Assembly: GCF_040782645.1 (NCBI RefSeq)
Contig: NZ_CP160403.1
Location: 1,054,001 to 1,118,000, forward strand
From: Streptomyces sp. HUAS ZL42
GTDB taxonomy: Bacteria > Actinomycetota > Actinomycetes > Streptomycetales > Streptomycetaceae
Direction: 5' to 3'
DNA: 64,000 nucleotides
Part shown: positions 8,628-16,396 of the stretch, in pieces
How the letters are laid out: each line of letters starts with the position of its first letter
Numbering within the stretch: position 1 is the stretch's first letter
Notes under the pieces: generated by a model
What the model saw: the letters and a program-made list of their open reading frames with translations, nothing else
Databases searched by the model: none
What the model was told of the DNA's origin: nothing
Position numbers and translations under genes: made by a program

Positions 8628-9380
8628 ATGCTCCCTGACCGAAGACATCAGCTGATCCTGCGCGCCGTGCGCGCGGAGGGGCCCACCACAGTGGTCGCCC
8701 TGGCCGAGAAGGTCGGGGCCAGCCAGGCCACGATCCGGCGTGACCTCGTACAACTCGAGGACGAGGGACTGCTCAAGCGTGTCTACGGCGGCGCAGTTCC
8801 CCTCGTCGGCGAGGACGACCCGTTCGCGGACGTGGCGACGGTCCGGGTGGAGGCCAAGGACGCCCTGGCCGCCTGGTGCGCAAATCTCGTCATGGACGGT
8901 GAGACCGTGTTGCTCGACATTGGCACCACGGCCCACCGGGTGGCCCGCCATCTGCACGGCCGTTCCCTCACGGTGATCACCAGCAATCTCGCCGTGTACG
9001 AGGAGCTCCAGGACGACAACGAGATCCAGCTGATCCTGCTGGGCGGCGTGGTCCGGCGCGAGTACCGCTCACTGGTCGGCTTCCTCACCGAGGACAACCT
9101 GCGGCAGGTCCACGCCGACCGGCTGTTTCTCGGCACCAGCGGGATCCGCCCCGACGGCCAGGTGCTGGACACCACCGCCGTCGAGGTACCCGTGAAACGG
9201 GCGATGATCGCCGCCAGCGCCCAGGTCGTCCTGGTGGCGGATGCCGGCAAGTTCCCCGGCACCGGAATGGCCCGGGTGTGCGGCCCGGAGGACCTCGACG
9301 TCGTGGTGACCAACGCCCCGGGGGACGAGAAGACCTGCAGCCGACTGCGCGAGGCGGGAGTTGAGGTGGTCGAAGTATGA
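8628..9380 (+). CDS. DeoR/GlpR-family transcriptional regulator
   Basis: A 250-residue DeoR-family repressor. The N-terminal winged helix (DRRHQLILRAVRAEG ... SQATIRRDLVQLEDEGLLKRVYGGA) carries the family signature IRRDL..L...G.L.R.YGGA. The C-terminal domain is a ribose-5-phosphate-isomerase-like sugar-phosphate sensor with GETVLLDIGTTA and DRLFLGTSGI. In-frame starts at 8616 and 8607 are possible, but the fold begins with MLPDRRHQ. The gene overlaps the GH4 gene by four bases and is divergent from the sugar importer. It therefore probably represses both, released by a phosphorylated sugar made by or fed to the glycosidase. Confidence 0.92.
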   Translation: MLPDRRHQLILRAVRAEGPTTVVALAEKVGASQATIRRDLVQLEDEGLLKRVYGGAVPLVGEDDPFADVATVRVEAKDALAAWCANLVMDGETVLLDIGTTAHRVARHLHGRSLTVITSNLAVYEELQDDNEIQLILLGGVVRREYRSLVGFLTEDNLRQVHADRLFLGTSGIRPDGQVLDTTAVEVPVKRAMIAASAQVVLVADAGKFPGTGMARVCGPEDLDVVVTNAPGDEKTCSRLREAGVEVVEV

Positions 9381-10738
9381 GACTCACGATCCTGGGCGGC
9401 GGGGGCTTCCGCGTCCCGCTGGTCTACCGGGCGCTGCTGGGCGACCGCGGCGAGGGACGCGTCACCGATGTGACCCTGTACGACCTGGACGCCTCCCGTC
9501 TGGCGACCATCGGCAAAGTCCTCGCCGACCAGGCGGCAGGGCACCTTGACCCGCCCGCCGTCACCGTCACCACCGACCTGGACGAGGCCGTCACCGGAGC
9601 GGACTTCGTGTTCTCCGCCATCCGTGTCGGCGGGCTGGCCGGGCGGGCGGCGGACGAACGGATCGCCCTGGAAGAAGGCGTACTCGGCCAGGAGACCGTC
9701 GGTGCGGGCGGCATCTCGTACGGCCTGCGCACCGTCCCGGTGGCGGTCGAGATCGCGCGCCGCATCGCCGCCCGGGCGCCCGAGGCCTGGGTCATCAACT
9801 TCACCAACCCCGCCGGCCTGGTCACCGAGGCCATGACCGCTCATCTCGGCGACCGTGTGATCGGCATCTGCGACTCCCCCGTGGGCCTCGGCCGCCGGGT
9901 GGCCGGAGCGCTCGGCGTCGACCCGGCGCGCACGCGCCTGGACTACGTGGGACTGAACCATCTGGGCTGGCTGTGCGGCCTGTACGCCGACGGCCGCGAC
10001 CTGCTGCCCTCCCTGTTCTCGGACGAGGCCGCGCTGACCTCCTTCGAGGAGGGCAAGCTCTTCGGCGCCGATCTGCTGCGCACCCTCGGCACGCTGCCCA
10101 ACGAGTACCTGCACTACTACTACTTCCACCGCGAGTCGCTCGGCTCGGCGCGGGCCGCCGAACAGACCCGCGGCGCCTTCCTCCACTCCCAGCAGCAACG
10201 CTTCTACGACTCCTTGGGCATCGCCGGCGGCGACTCGCCAGGGCACCGCGCCGCCTGGAACGCGTGGGACGCCACCCGTCTGGAGCGCGAGACGACCTAC
10301 ATGGCCGAGAACCGGGACGCCGTCGGCATGGGCGAACGCGACTCCTGCGACCTGGAATCCGGGGGGTATGAACAAGTGGCTCTCTCCCTCATGCGGGCCA
10401 TCGCCCTGGACGAGCGCACCACCCTCATCCTCAACGTCCGCAACCGCGGCCGGATCCCCGTCCTCGACGACGACGCGGTCGTGGAGGTCCCCTGCCACGT
10501 CGACGCCAACGGCGCCCGCCCCATCGCCGGAGCCCCGTTGCCCGACCACGGCAAGGGCCTGGTGTGCGCGGTCAAGGCGGTCGAACGCGCGGTGATCCAC
10601 GCCGCCACCGCCGCCGACCGCGCCCACGCGGTCAAGGCGCTGACCATCCACCCGCTGATCGACTCGTACACGGTCGCGAAGCGCCTGCTCGACGCCTACC
10701 AGCGCCACTTCCCCGAACTCGCCTACCTGGGCAGCTGA
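9377..10738 (+). CDS. GH4 family 6-phospho-beta-glucosidase-type glycosidase
   Basis: A 453-residue NAD- and Mn-dependent glycoside hydrolase of family 4. The dinucleotide-binding motif is LGGGGFRVP at the start, with YDLD near residue 35 and INFTNPAG near 140. The metal ligands are Cys165 in CDSPVG and His195 in GLNHLGW. GH4 enzymes cleave by oxidation at C3 followed by elimination. Sequence style suggests the 6-phospho-beta-glucosidase branch. That is odd beside an ABC importer, which delivers unphosphorylated sugar. Either a kinase acts elsewhere or the enzyme takes a free glycoside. Translation is coupled to deoR through an ATGA overlap. Confidence 0.88.
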   Translation: MRLTILGGGGFRVPLVYRALLGDRGEGRVTDVTLYDLDASRLATIGKVLADQAAGHLDPPAVTVTTDLDEAVTGADFVFSAIRVGGLAGRAADERIALEEGVLGQETVGAGGISYGLRTVPVAVEIARRIAARAPEAWVINFTNPAGLVTEAMTAHLGDRVIGICDSPVGLGRRVAGALGVDPARTRLDYVGLNHLGWLCGLYADGRDLLPSLFSDEAALTSFEEGKLFGADLLRTLGTLPNEYLHYYYFHRESLGSARAAEQTRGAFLHSQQQRFYDSLGIAGGDSPGHRAAWNAWDATRLERETTYMAENRDAVGMGERDSCDLESGGYEQVALSLMRAIALDERTTLILNVRNRGRIPVLDDDAVVEVPCHVDANGARPIAGAPLPDHGKGLVCAVKAVERAVIHAATAADRAHAVKALTIHPLIDSYTVAKRLLDAYQRHFPELAYLGS

Positions 10739-10772
10739 GCAGCCGCCCCAGAAGGCCGCCCCCGCCTTCGTA

Positions 10773-10807
10773 CCACCGGAAGGAGTAGGCACGGACGGCT
10801 CCGGTGG
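10773..10807 (+). terminator. Stem-loop after the GH4 gene
   Basis: CCACCGGA (10773-10780) pairs with TCCGGTGG (10800-10807) across a 19-nt loop, 35 bases after the GH4 stop. There is no T-run, as is usual for Streptomyces terminators. Confidence 0.4.
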
Positions 10808-10837
10808 CCGGCCCCGTCCGCGGCGGCGACGATGACA

Positions 10838-10862
10838 GCGGGCCTCGAGTGACCCGGCCCGC
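10838..10862 (+). terminator. Second stem-loop after the GH4 gene
   Basis: GCGGGCC (10838-10844) pairs with GGCCCGC (10856-10862) over an 11-nt loop, just before the ribosome site of the hydrolase gene. It may terminate the deoR-GH4 transcript or act in the leader of the next gene. Confidence 0.35.
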
Positions 10863-10889
10863 ACCCTGAGTGATGACGGAGGGGCCACC

Positions 10890-11813
10890 GTGGATGACAC
10901 CCTCACCGTGCAGGGCACCGCACCGAGGCCGGTGGCTGCCCCGGAACGACATCACGGGCAGCTGTCCTCGGGCGTACGTCCCCTCACCGTCGATGCCGAC
11001 GGCATCACCCTGTCCGGCCTGCTGAGTGAGCCCGCGCAGGGTTCTCCTCGCGCTGTGATCGTCGCTCTGCACGGGGGCGGCATGAACGCCGGGTATTTCG
11101 ACGGCCAGGGCCACCCGGACGTCTCCTTGCTGGCCTTGGGAGCACGTCTGGGCTACACCGTGCTGGCGCTGGACCGGCCGGGCTACGGCGTGTCGGCAGC
11201 CGGCCTGCCCACGGGGCAGCGACTGGCGGCGCAGGCCGCCACCGTGCGTTCCGCCGTGACGGCGTTCACGGCAGGTCACGCGACGGGTGCCGGCACGTTG
11301 TTGCTGGCGCACTCCTTCGGAGCCACGGTCGCCTTCGCGGCGGCCGCCGGCTGGGAGACGCCGGACCTGCTGGGCGTGGACGTCTCGGGGTGCGCGCGCA
11401 GGCTTGCGGTCGGCACCGGCCCGTGGGGCCGGGAGGGCGACACCGGCCTGCGGCGGCTCAACTGGGGCCCACTGGGCCTGTATCCGCCGGATACGTTCCG
11501 GATGAGCCAGGCGGTGGTGGCGCCCATGCCCGCCCATGAGGTCACCACGGTGGCGAACTGGAAGCGGCTGTCGGCCGCGATCCTGCCACGGGTGCGCGTC
11601 CCCGTCCGGCTCACCTTCGCCGAGCACGAGGCCTGGTGGTGCCACGGCCAGGACGACGTCGCCGACCTGACCGCGCGGCTGTCCGCCGCGCCACGGGTGG
11701 TCGTCGAACGTCTTCCGCGATCGGGCCACAACATCAGTCTCGGCTGGGCCGCCCGGGCCTACCATCTCAAGGCGCTGGCATTCGCCGAGGAATGCCTCAC
11801 CGCCGGGCGGTAG
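10890..11813 (+). CDS. Alpha/beta-hydrolase fold protein
   Basis: A 307-residue cytoplasmic alpha/beta hydrolase without a signal peptide. The oxyanion region is VALHGGGM, the nucleophile elbow is AHSFG with Ser142, and the catalytic His is probably in RSGHNISLG near residue 280. The region HEAWW near 250 may supply the acid. The Ala at the first position of the usual GxSxG motif is seen in some active members. The GTG start is set by GGAGGGG nine bases upstream. Substrate is unknown: esterase, lipase or haloperoxidase-like are all possible. Neighbours give no pathway hint. Confidence 0.8.
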   Translation: MDDTLTVQGTAPRPVAAPERHHGQLSSGVRPLTVDADGITLSGLLSEPAQGSPRAVIVALHGGGMNAGYFDGQGHPDVSLLALGARLGYTVLALDRPGYGVSAAGLPTGQRLAAQAATVRSAVTAFTAGHATGAGTLLLAHSFGATVAFAAAAGWETPDLLGVDVSGCARRLAVGTGPWGREGDTGLRRLNWGPLGLYPPDTFRMSQAVVAPMPAHEVTTVANWKRLSAAILPRVRVPVRLTFAEHEAWWCHGQDDVADLTARLSAAPRVVVERLPRSGHNISLGWAARAYHLKALAFAEECLTAGR

Positions 11814-11826
11814 CCGGTCCGCGGGT

Positions 11827-12039
11827 TCAGCCCTTCCACACCTCCGGGCCGCCCTCATGCCACTCGATCAACCCCGACTCGGCGACGTCCAGCTCGTCCC
11901 AGTCGGTCAGCCCCGCGTTCTGCAGGAACACCGTGAGGTCGTGCAGCGAGTACGCGGTGCCGATGATCTGGTCGTCGATGCGGACCTGGCGGCCCCCCGT
12001 CTCGGACGGTGGATGAACGATCACACGGCGCTCGGACAT
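11827..12039 (-). CDS. Small conserved hypothetical protein (70 aa)
   Basis: A 70-residue acidic protein, MSERRVIVHPPSETGGRQVR to the end WHEGGPEVWKG, beginning at ATG 12039 with GTGAGG upstream. It contains no transmembrane segment or signal. Residues 20-45 (VRIDDQIIGTAYSLHDLTVF) look like a compact beta-alpha unit. I recognise the sequence style of small Streptomyces hypotheticals but no function. The frame is open much further upstream, but that part is a remnant of a different gene, so I restrict the gene to the final 70 codons. It converges on the alpha/beta-hydrolase gene with 13 bp between stops. Confidence 0.65.
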   Translation of the reverse strand: MSERRVIVHPPSETGGRQVRIDDQIIGTAYSLHDLTVFLQNAGLTDWDELDVAESGLIEWHEGGPEVWKG

Positions 12040-12153
12040 GGCACCAGCCTCACCCGGAGCGGACAGCCCCGCATCCGGGCGGCGGCCACCCGGGAGCTCC
12101 GCCGACGGCGACCGTCGCCGCGCACGCCGGTCCGGGAACTCCGCGCGGGTCGG

Positions 12154-12414
12154 GTTCATCGTCAACGAGAAACCGACTCGCTCGCCGGGCCGGGCACCAT
12201 GCCGTGAGACGCCGGCCCCGGCGTGGCCGAAGGTGTCGGGCGGCGGGCCGAACAGCGCCAGCTCGGTGCGGAGTTCGAACCCGGCCCGCACGCCATCGGG
12301 GTGCCCCTCCGTCCCGCCTCTCCGGGGCGAAGACCGAACCACGTGCCGGATCTCGTCGTAGAAGCAGTTGTTCGTGAGGGAATCCCATGCCAGGAGGCAT
12401 CGAGTGAGCACCAA
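12154..12414 (-). pseudogene. Remnant of a serine hydrolase (beta-lactamase family) C-terminus
   Basis: The minus frame reads RAGFELRTELALFG, then DTFGHAGAGVSRHGA and ERVGFSLTMN. This is the end of a class-C beta-lactamase/EstB-type hydrolase, where the family has xFGHxGxGGS...GFxYxMN. The intact member at 56278-57393 has GWGGWGGSL ... VAYVTNQ at the same place. No SxxK or YxN region occurs upstream. The match covers roughly 45 residues (12154-12285), with weaker in-frame sequence to 12414. It runs on without a stop into the small hypothetical gene downstream. Confidence 0.5.
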
Positions 12415-12519
12415 GACAGGACCCCAGCGCTTTCCGGGCGCGAGTGCGCGGCGACGCGGACGGGTATCCGGGCCCGCTGACCTGGTGCCTGCTGTTCTCC
12501 TGAGCCGCGGTGCGTGAAA

Positions 12520-12548
12520 GGGCCCGCCGCTCGGGGAGCGGCGGGCCC
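12520..12548. terminator. 12-bp perfect hairpin, terminator-like
   Basis: GGGCCCGCCGCT and AGCGGCGGGCCC pair perfectly around the loop CGGGG. It sits in the 738-bp stretch between the small hypothetical gene and the MFS gene, where no intact gene is visible. Neither flanking gene ends here, so it may belong to the decayed gene. Confidence 0.5.
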
Positions 12549-12674
12549 TGCGCGCTCATGGTCGACGTGTGATCGGCAGCGGCGCCCGGCGTCACACACG
12601 CGCCCCCGGGCCGCGTCCAGGCAGGAGTCACCGTCCGTCCCTTGCCTGCGCGCCGCCCTGCGCTTACGTTGGCC

Positions 12675-12708
12675 GCTACTCACACGTGCCGAAACACGTG
12701 TGAGTAGC
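12675..12708. promoter_or_regulatory. 34-bp element: perfect 14-bp inverted repeat, MFS operator candidate
   Basis: GCTACTCACACGTG (12675-12688) and CACGTGTGAGTAGC (12695-12708) are exact inverse copies separated by CCGAAA. The element lies 69 bp upstream of the MFS start. Each arm contains CACGTG, so the site has internal symmetry as well. Perfect arms of this length in a promoter region strongly suggest a dimeric repressor site. A stable leader hairpin is an alternative. No regulator gene is adjacent. Confidence 0.55.
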
Positions 12709-12777
12709 TGTGTCAGCGATTTTGGAGACGCCTCCCGCCGCAGCCCCGTACGCGTCTCCCAGCACGAAGGCGGTCAC

Positions 12778-14067
12778 ATGACCACCACCTCTCCCCGCCC
12801 CGACGCCGCTCCTCCCCCGTACGCGGAGCAGCCGTCCCCTCCCCGGCGCGGTGCCCGCTCCTGGACCGTCACCACGATGGCCCTGGCGCAGTTGGGGCTC
12901 TTCCTGGCTCTGCTGACCCCGGTCTTCGCCGGCCTGGCCATCAAGGTGCAGGACATCGTGCCCGAGCGCGACGAGGTCTCCGCGCTCGGCATGGTCAGCA
13001 GCCTGGGCGCGGTGGCCGCCTTCCTCGCCAACCCGGTCTTCGGCCGGATCAGTGACCGGACGACCGGCCGGTTCGGCCGGCGCCGGCCCTGGCTGGTGAT
13101 CGGCGCCCTCGGCCTGACCGCGGGCCTCGCCGTCATCGCGACCACGCAGAGCCTGGCGGTCGTCGCCGTCGCCTGGTTCCTGAGCCAGATGTTCGCCAAC
13201 GCCTCCCTCGCCGCGTTCACCGCGTCGGTCGCCGACCAGGTGCCGATCTTCCAGCGGGGCAAGGTCGCCGGCCTGATCGGTGTCATGCAGAACGTCGCCA
13301 TCCTCGGCGCCGCCTACGCGGCGAAGGTCCTCGGCACGGACGTCGTGCTGCTGTTCATGGCTCCGGCGGCCGTGGGGCTCGCCCTGGTCCTGCTGTACGC
13401 GATCGTCCTGCCCGACAAGCCGCTGCCGCAGCGTCCCCCGTCCGACGGCGGTCTTCGTACGGTCCTCAGGACGTTCTGGGTGAGCCCCCGCAGGCACCCG
13501 GACTTCGGCTGGGCCTTCCTCTCCCGGTTCATGATCATCCTGGCGATGTTCATGTTCACCACCTTCCGGCTGCTGTTCCTCCAGGACCAGCTGGGCCTGT
13601 CGGAGGACCGGGCGGTGTCCGTCATGGCCACCGGCGTGCTGGTCTACACCCTGGTCCTGATGGCCTCGGGCCAGCTGGCCGGGTGGCTGTCCGACCGCTT
13701 GCGGCGCCGCAAGGTGTTCGTAGGGTTCTCCGCGCTGGTCTTCGGCATCGGCACGGCCCTGCTGATCACCGCGGACACCGTCGCCGCTTTCTACGCCGCG
13801 GAAGTGGTCCTCGGCCTCGGCTACGGCGTCTACGCGGGCGTGGACCTCGCCCTCGTCCTGGACGTCCTGCCCGATCCGGAGGACTCGGCCAAGGACCTGG
13901 GCGTGTTCAACATCGCCAACGCCGCCCCGCAGTCCGTCGCCCCCGCCCTGGGCGCGCTGCTGGTCAACACCGCGGGCGGCCACGAGTACCACCTGCTGCT
14001 CGCCGCCGCCGCCGTGGTCTGCGTGATCGGCAGCCTGGCCGTCATCCCGATCAGGACGGTGCGCTGA
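12778..14067 (+). CDS. MFS transporter, GPH/sugar-carrier-like
   Basis: A 429-residue 12-helix major-facilitator protein. The first interhelix loop has DRTTGRFGRRRPWLVIG, the motif A form typical of glycoside-pentoside-hexuronide and sucrose-type carriers. A second copy, DRLRRRKVFV, is between helices 8 and 9. The signature DVLPDPEDSAKDLGVFNIAN before helix 11 is common in actinobacterial members of this group. I start at ATG 12778, which follows a GAAGGCGG site, because the 88 residues encoded upstream in frame have no membrane character. The perfect inverted repeat at 12675-12708 probably regulates it. Substrate is likely a glycoside, but this is inference. Confidence 0.88.
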   Translation: MTTTSPRPDAAPPPYAEQPSPPRRGARSWTVTTMALAQLGLFLALLTPVFAGLAIKVQDIVPERDEVSALGMVSSLGAVAAFLANPVFGRISDRTTGRFGRRRPWLVIGALGLTAGLAVIATTQSLAVVAVAWFLSQMFANASLAAFTASVADQVPIFQRGKVAGLIGVMQNVAILGAAYAAKVLGTDVVLLFMAPAAVGLALVLLYAIVLPDKPLPQRPPSDGGLRTVLRTFWVSPRRHPDFGWAFLSRFMIILAMFMFTTFRLLFLQDQLGLSEDRAVSVMATGVLVYTLVLMASGQLAGWLSDRLRRRKVFVGFSALVFGIGTALLITADTVAAFYAAEVVLGLGYGVYAGVDLALVLDVLPDPEDSAKDLGVFNIANAAPQSVAPALGALLVNTAGGHEYHLLLAAAAVVCVIGSLAVIPIRTVR

Positions 14068-14410
14068 TCCGCGACTCGCGCTTTCCTCGATGACGCGGGA
14101 GGCCGACCGTAACTTGTGCGCGACGGAGCAGGCTGCCGACGGGCCGGGGTCGACTTCGGACAAGCCGCACTGCCGGGGGGCCGGAGCAGAATAGGTCGGC
14201 CGTTCGAGCCGACGAAGAGGCTTGCCGGGCGCGTCGGGCCGGTGTTCACGGAGCCGCCGCGCCTGTCGTCCCGTCTCCGCTTCAGGGAAGGGCGTGGCCG
14301 CGGGAACCGGCAGCGGGCCGCGTGAGCGAAGGGAAACATTCGCGTAAACACCTCGAGGGTTTGCGGATTCGCCCTCGGCCGGGGCGGTTGTACCCGATGA
14401 TGAGCAGGTC
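14068..14410. other. 343-bp intergenic region without a gene
   Basis: I see no coding frame with family character here. The last 90 bases are AT-richer (GGGAAACATTCGCGTAAACACC), as expected for a promoter of the membrane-protein gene at 14411, but I cannot place a convincing -35/-10 pair. Confidence 0.5.
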
Positions 14411-15079
14411 ATGACCACGCTCAGCACCTTCCGTACGCCGACGAACAGCGCGCCGTTGCCCGTCCTTCGGGCGGCGGTGTTCGCGGTCGTCGGGACGGTG
14501 CTCGGAGCGTGCGCGCACCATGTCGTCGCGGAGGGGCCCGCGCCGTGGCGGCAGGGCCTTGTGGCGGTGACGGTGCTCTTCGGCGTGGGCCTCGTCGGCA
14601 CCCGCCGCCCGCGCTCCCTGACCACGGTCGTGGCGACGTGCGGTGCCGCGCAGACGGGGCTGCACCTGTGGCTGACGACCGCGCACTCGTCGCCCGGCGC
14701 GGCGCCCACGACTTTGCCCGGCCACCTGCATCACGGCGCCTGCGCCCAGGGGGGATGGCACGGTCGCCTGCGGGACTACGGCTCGCTGACGATGACGGCC
14801 GTGCACGCCGTGGCGGCCGTGCTCGTCGCCGTGCTGTTGCACCGCGCCGACACCGTCTGCTGGTCCTTGGCACGCGGTCTGACGACGGCGGTCGAGACGA
14901 CCCGGGCCCGGATCGCCACCATCCGTGCGCTGCTCCGCGACCGTCCGCTTCCGACTCCGTCGGAGCCGAACGTGTTCGCCCTCGCGTGGCTGGAACGGCC
15001 GCCGCCCATGGAGGCGGTGCTCGCGGTCGTGGTGTTGCGGAGGGGGCCTCCCCAGGCGGGGTTCACCTTCGCGATCTGA
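14411..15079 (+). CDS. Integral membrane protein upstream of the YcnI gene
   Basis: A 222-residue protein with about four hydrophobic segments: residues 18-40, 50-62, 72-86 and 128-145. The loop before the last one is His-rich (GHLHHGACAQGGWHGR) and faces a side where it could bind metal. The gene sits 60 bp ahead of the YcnI/DUF1775 gene. Hypothetical membrane proteins of this kind are often found with YcnI and copper genes in Streptomyces. A role in copper handling is therefore plausible but is inference from context and histidines. The C-terminal 75 residues are soluble and Arg-rich. Confidence 0.7.
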   Translation: MTTLSTFRTPTNSAPLPVLRAAVFAVVGTVLGACAHHVVAEGPAPWRQGLVAVTVLFGVGLVGTRRPRSLTTVVATCGAAQTGLHLWLTTAHSSPGAAPTTLPGHLHHGACAQGGWHGRLRDYGSLTMTAVHAVAAVLVAVLLHRADTVCWSLARGLTTAVETTRARIATIRALLRDRPLPTPSEPNVFALAWLERPPPMEAVLAVVVLRRGPPQAGFTFAI

Positions 15080-15139
15080 CCATCCCGGGGCGGCGGTTCA
15101 CACAGCCGCTCCCGTGCTCCCTCACGCCTGGAGACATCC

Positions 15140-15865
15140 GTGTTCTTTGCCACGCCCAAAAACCGCACCGCGCGCCGCGTGACCCTCGCGGCCGCCGCGG
15201 CGACCGCGCTCGTCCTCCTCACCGCCGTCCCGGCCGCCGCCCATGTGGAGGTCGAGTCCGACAACGCCCAGGCCCTCGCCCAGAACGTCGAGATCGGATT
15301 CGACGCCGAATCGGAGTCCGACACCGCCGGCATCACGCAGATCCGTGTCGTCCTGCCCGAGGGCATCGCTCCGGCCGACGTGACGTACGGCGAGGGCCCC
15401 AAGGGCTGGAAGTTCACCGCGAACGCAGACGGCTACACCGTCAAGGGCCCGGCGCTCAAGGCGGGTGAGAACGCCGAGTACTCCGTCGTCGTCAGGCAGC
15501 TCCCCGACGCGAAGGAGTTGGCGTTCAAGACGCTCCAGACCTACAGCGACGGGCGTACCGATCGCTGGATCGAGCTGGACGAGAAGGGCGAGAACCCGGC
15601 CCCGGTCCTCGAGCTCAAGGCCGCGGCGCCGGGCGCGACGCCGATCGGTCCCTCCCCCAGCGCGCCGGCGTCCGCGTCGCCGACGCCGACGCCGTCCGCC
15701 GAGCAGACGACCGCCGAGGCCTCCCCGCGGGAGGAGACCGCCGCGGACAAGGACGACGACGCGGGCCTGTCCGCGGGTGCCTGGACCGGCATCGTCGCGG
15801 CGATCGTCGTCGCCGCGGCGGCCGTGGTGTTCTTCATCCGGCGCCGCGGTGGCGCCCCGGAGTAG
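15140..15865 (+). CDS. YcnI/DUF1775 copper-binding membrane-anchored protein
   Basis: A 241-residue exported protein. A Sec signal ends at VPAAA and the mature chain starts with HVEVE. In YcnI proteins this N-terminal His, with a nearby Glu, forms the Cu(II) site. The DUF1775 domain fills residues 35-165 and contains the conserved YGEGPKGWKF segment. A Pro/Ser/Thr-rich linker follows, then a single transmembrane helix (WTGIVAAIVVAAAAVVFFI) and a short RRRGG tail. The GTG start follows GGAGACATCC. It is probably co-transcribed with the upstream membrane protein. The likely role is extracytoplasmic copper binding or delivery. The gene ends at a strong shared terminator. Confidence 0.88.
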   Translation: MFFATPKNRTARRVTLAAAAATALVLLTAVPAAAHVEVESDNAQALAQNVEIGFDAESESDTAGITQIRVVLPEGIAPADVTYGEGPKGWKFTANADGYTVKGPALKAGENAEYSVVVRQLPDAKELAFKTLQTYSDGRTDRWIELDEKGENPAPVLELKAAAPGATPIGPSPSAPASASPTPTPSAEQTTAEASPREETAADKDDDAGLSAGAWTGIVAAIVVAAAAVVFFIRRRGGAPE

Positions 15866-15881
15866 TCCGACCGCGCGTTCA

Positions 15882-15927
15882 CCAGGGCCCTTGCACGCCG
15901 AGTCGCTCCGGGGTGCAAGGGCCCTGG
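15882..15927. terminator. Bidirectional terminator, perfect 15-bp stem
   Basis: CCAGGGCCCTTGCAC (15882-15896) pairs exactly with GTGCAAGGGCCCTGG (15913-15927). It lies between the convergent ycnI-like and arsR-like genes, 16 bp beyond each stop, so it can serve both strands. Confidence 0.85.
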
Positions 15928-15943
15928 CGTGCGACACGTGTGC

Positions 15944-16288
15944 TCAATCGCCTGCGTCGGCGCGCAGCAGCAGGTCGAGGAGTCCGGGGAAGCGCGCGTC
16001 GAACTCCTCGCGGCGCAGCCGGTTGACCCGCTTGGGCCCCTGGTCGCGCTGCTCGATCAGACCGGCGCCGCGCAGCACCGAGAAGTGATGACTCAGCGCC
16101 GCCTTGCCGACGGGCACGTCGAAGCTGCCGCAGCTGCGCGTCCAGTCGGCGGAGCCCGCCAGTTCGCGGATCAGCTGGATGCGGACGGGATCGGCGAGCG
16201 CGGACAGGGCGGTGAGGACGGATACGTCCTCGGGATCCGTGTGCACCGGAGCCGCACGGTGACTGCCGCTCGCCGCCTGGTTCGACAT
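15944..16288 (-). CDS. ArsR-family helix-turn-helix regulator
   Basis: A 114-residue winged-helix repressor. The core ALSALADPVRIQLIRELAG ... GKAALSHHFSVLRGAGLIEQ is the ArsR signature, with the recognition helix ALSHHFSVLRGAG. The second segment RSCGSFDVPVGKA has a single Cys and no ELCVC-type metal site, so it probably senses something other than a heavy metal. The ATG at 16288 follows AGGAGGGGC and is preferred over the frame's earlier codon. It is divergent from a quinone oxidoreductase with 108 bp between them, and three AGTGTTC half-sites lie in that gap. It should repress that gene and itself. Confidence 0.9.
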   Translation of the reverse strand: MSNQAASGSHRAAPVHTDPEDVSVLTALSALADPVRIQLIRELAGSADWTRSCGSFDVPVGKAALSHHFSVLRGAGLIEQRDQGPKRVNRLRREEFDARFPGLLDLLLRADAGD

Positions 16289-16309
16289 GCCCCTCCTGCC
16301 CACTTGCCG

Positions 16310-16360
16310 AGTGTTCGATGGATATCTTACAGTCCGAGTGTTCGCTTCCCATTGAACACT
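16310..16360. promoter_or_regulatory. Repeated AGTGTTC half-sites between arsR and the reductase gene
   Basis: AGTGTTC occurs at 16310-16316 and 16337-16343, with the inverse GAACACT at 16354-16360. The last two form a 7-bp inverted repeat with a 10-bp spacer. All three lie in the divergent promoter, which is what an autoregulating ArsR protein would need. Confidence 0.55.
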
Positions 16361-16396
16361 TCCGTCGATCGCCTCGCCGAAGGGTGCGTTCCGCTG

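Noticed and set aside
12403..12509. Possible plus-strand C-terminus ending in YPGPLTWCLLFS
   Set aside because: Only about 25 residues look protein-like, with no start or family match. I could not support it as a gene or remnant.
12676..14709. 677-codon minus frame opposite the MFS gene
   Set aside because: Low-complexity Asp/Glu/Gly/Arg/His sequence without fold signs. The MFS gene on the other strand has all family motifs.
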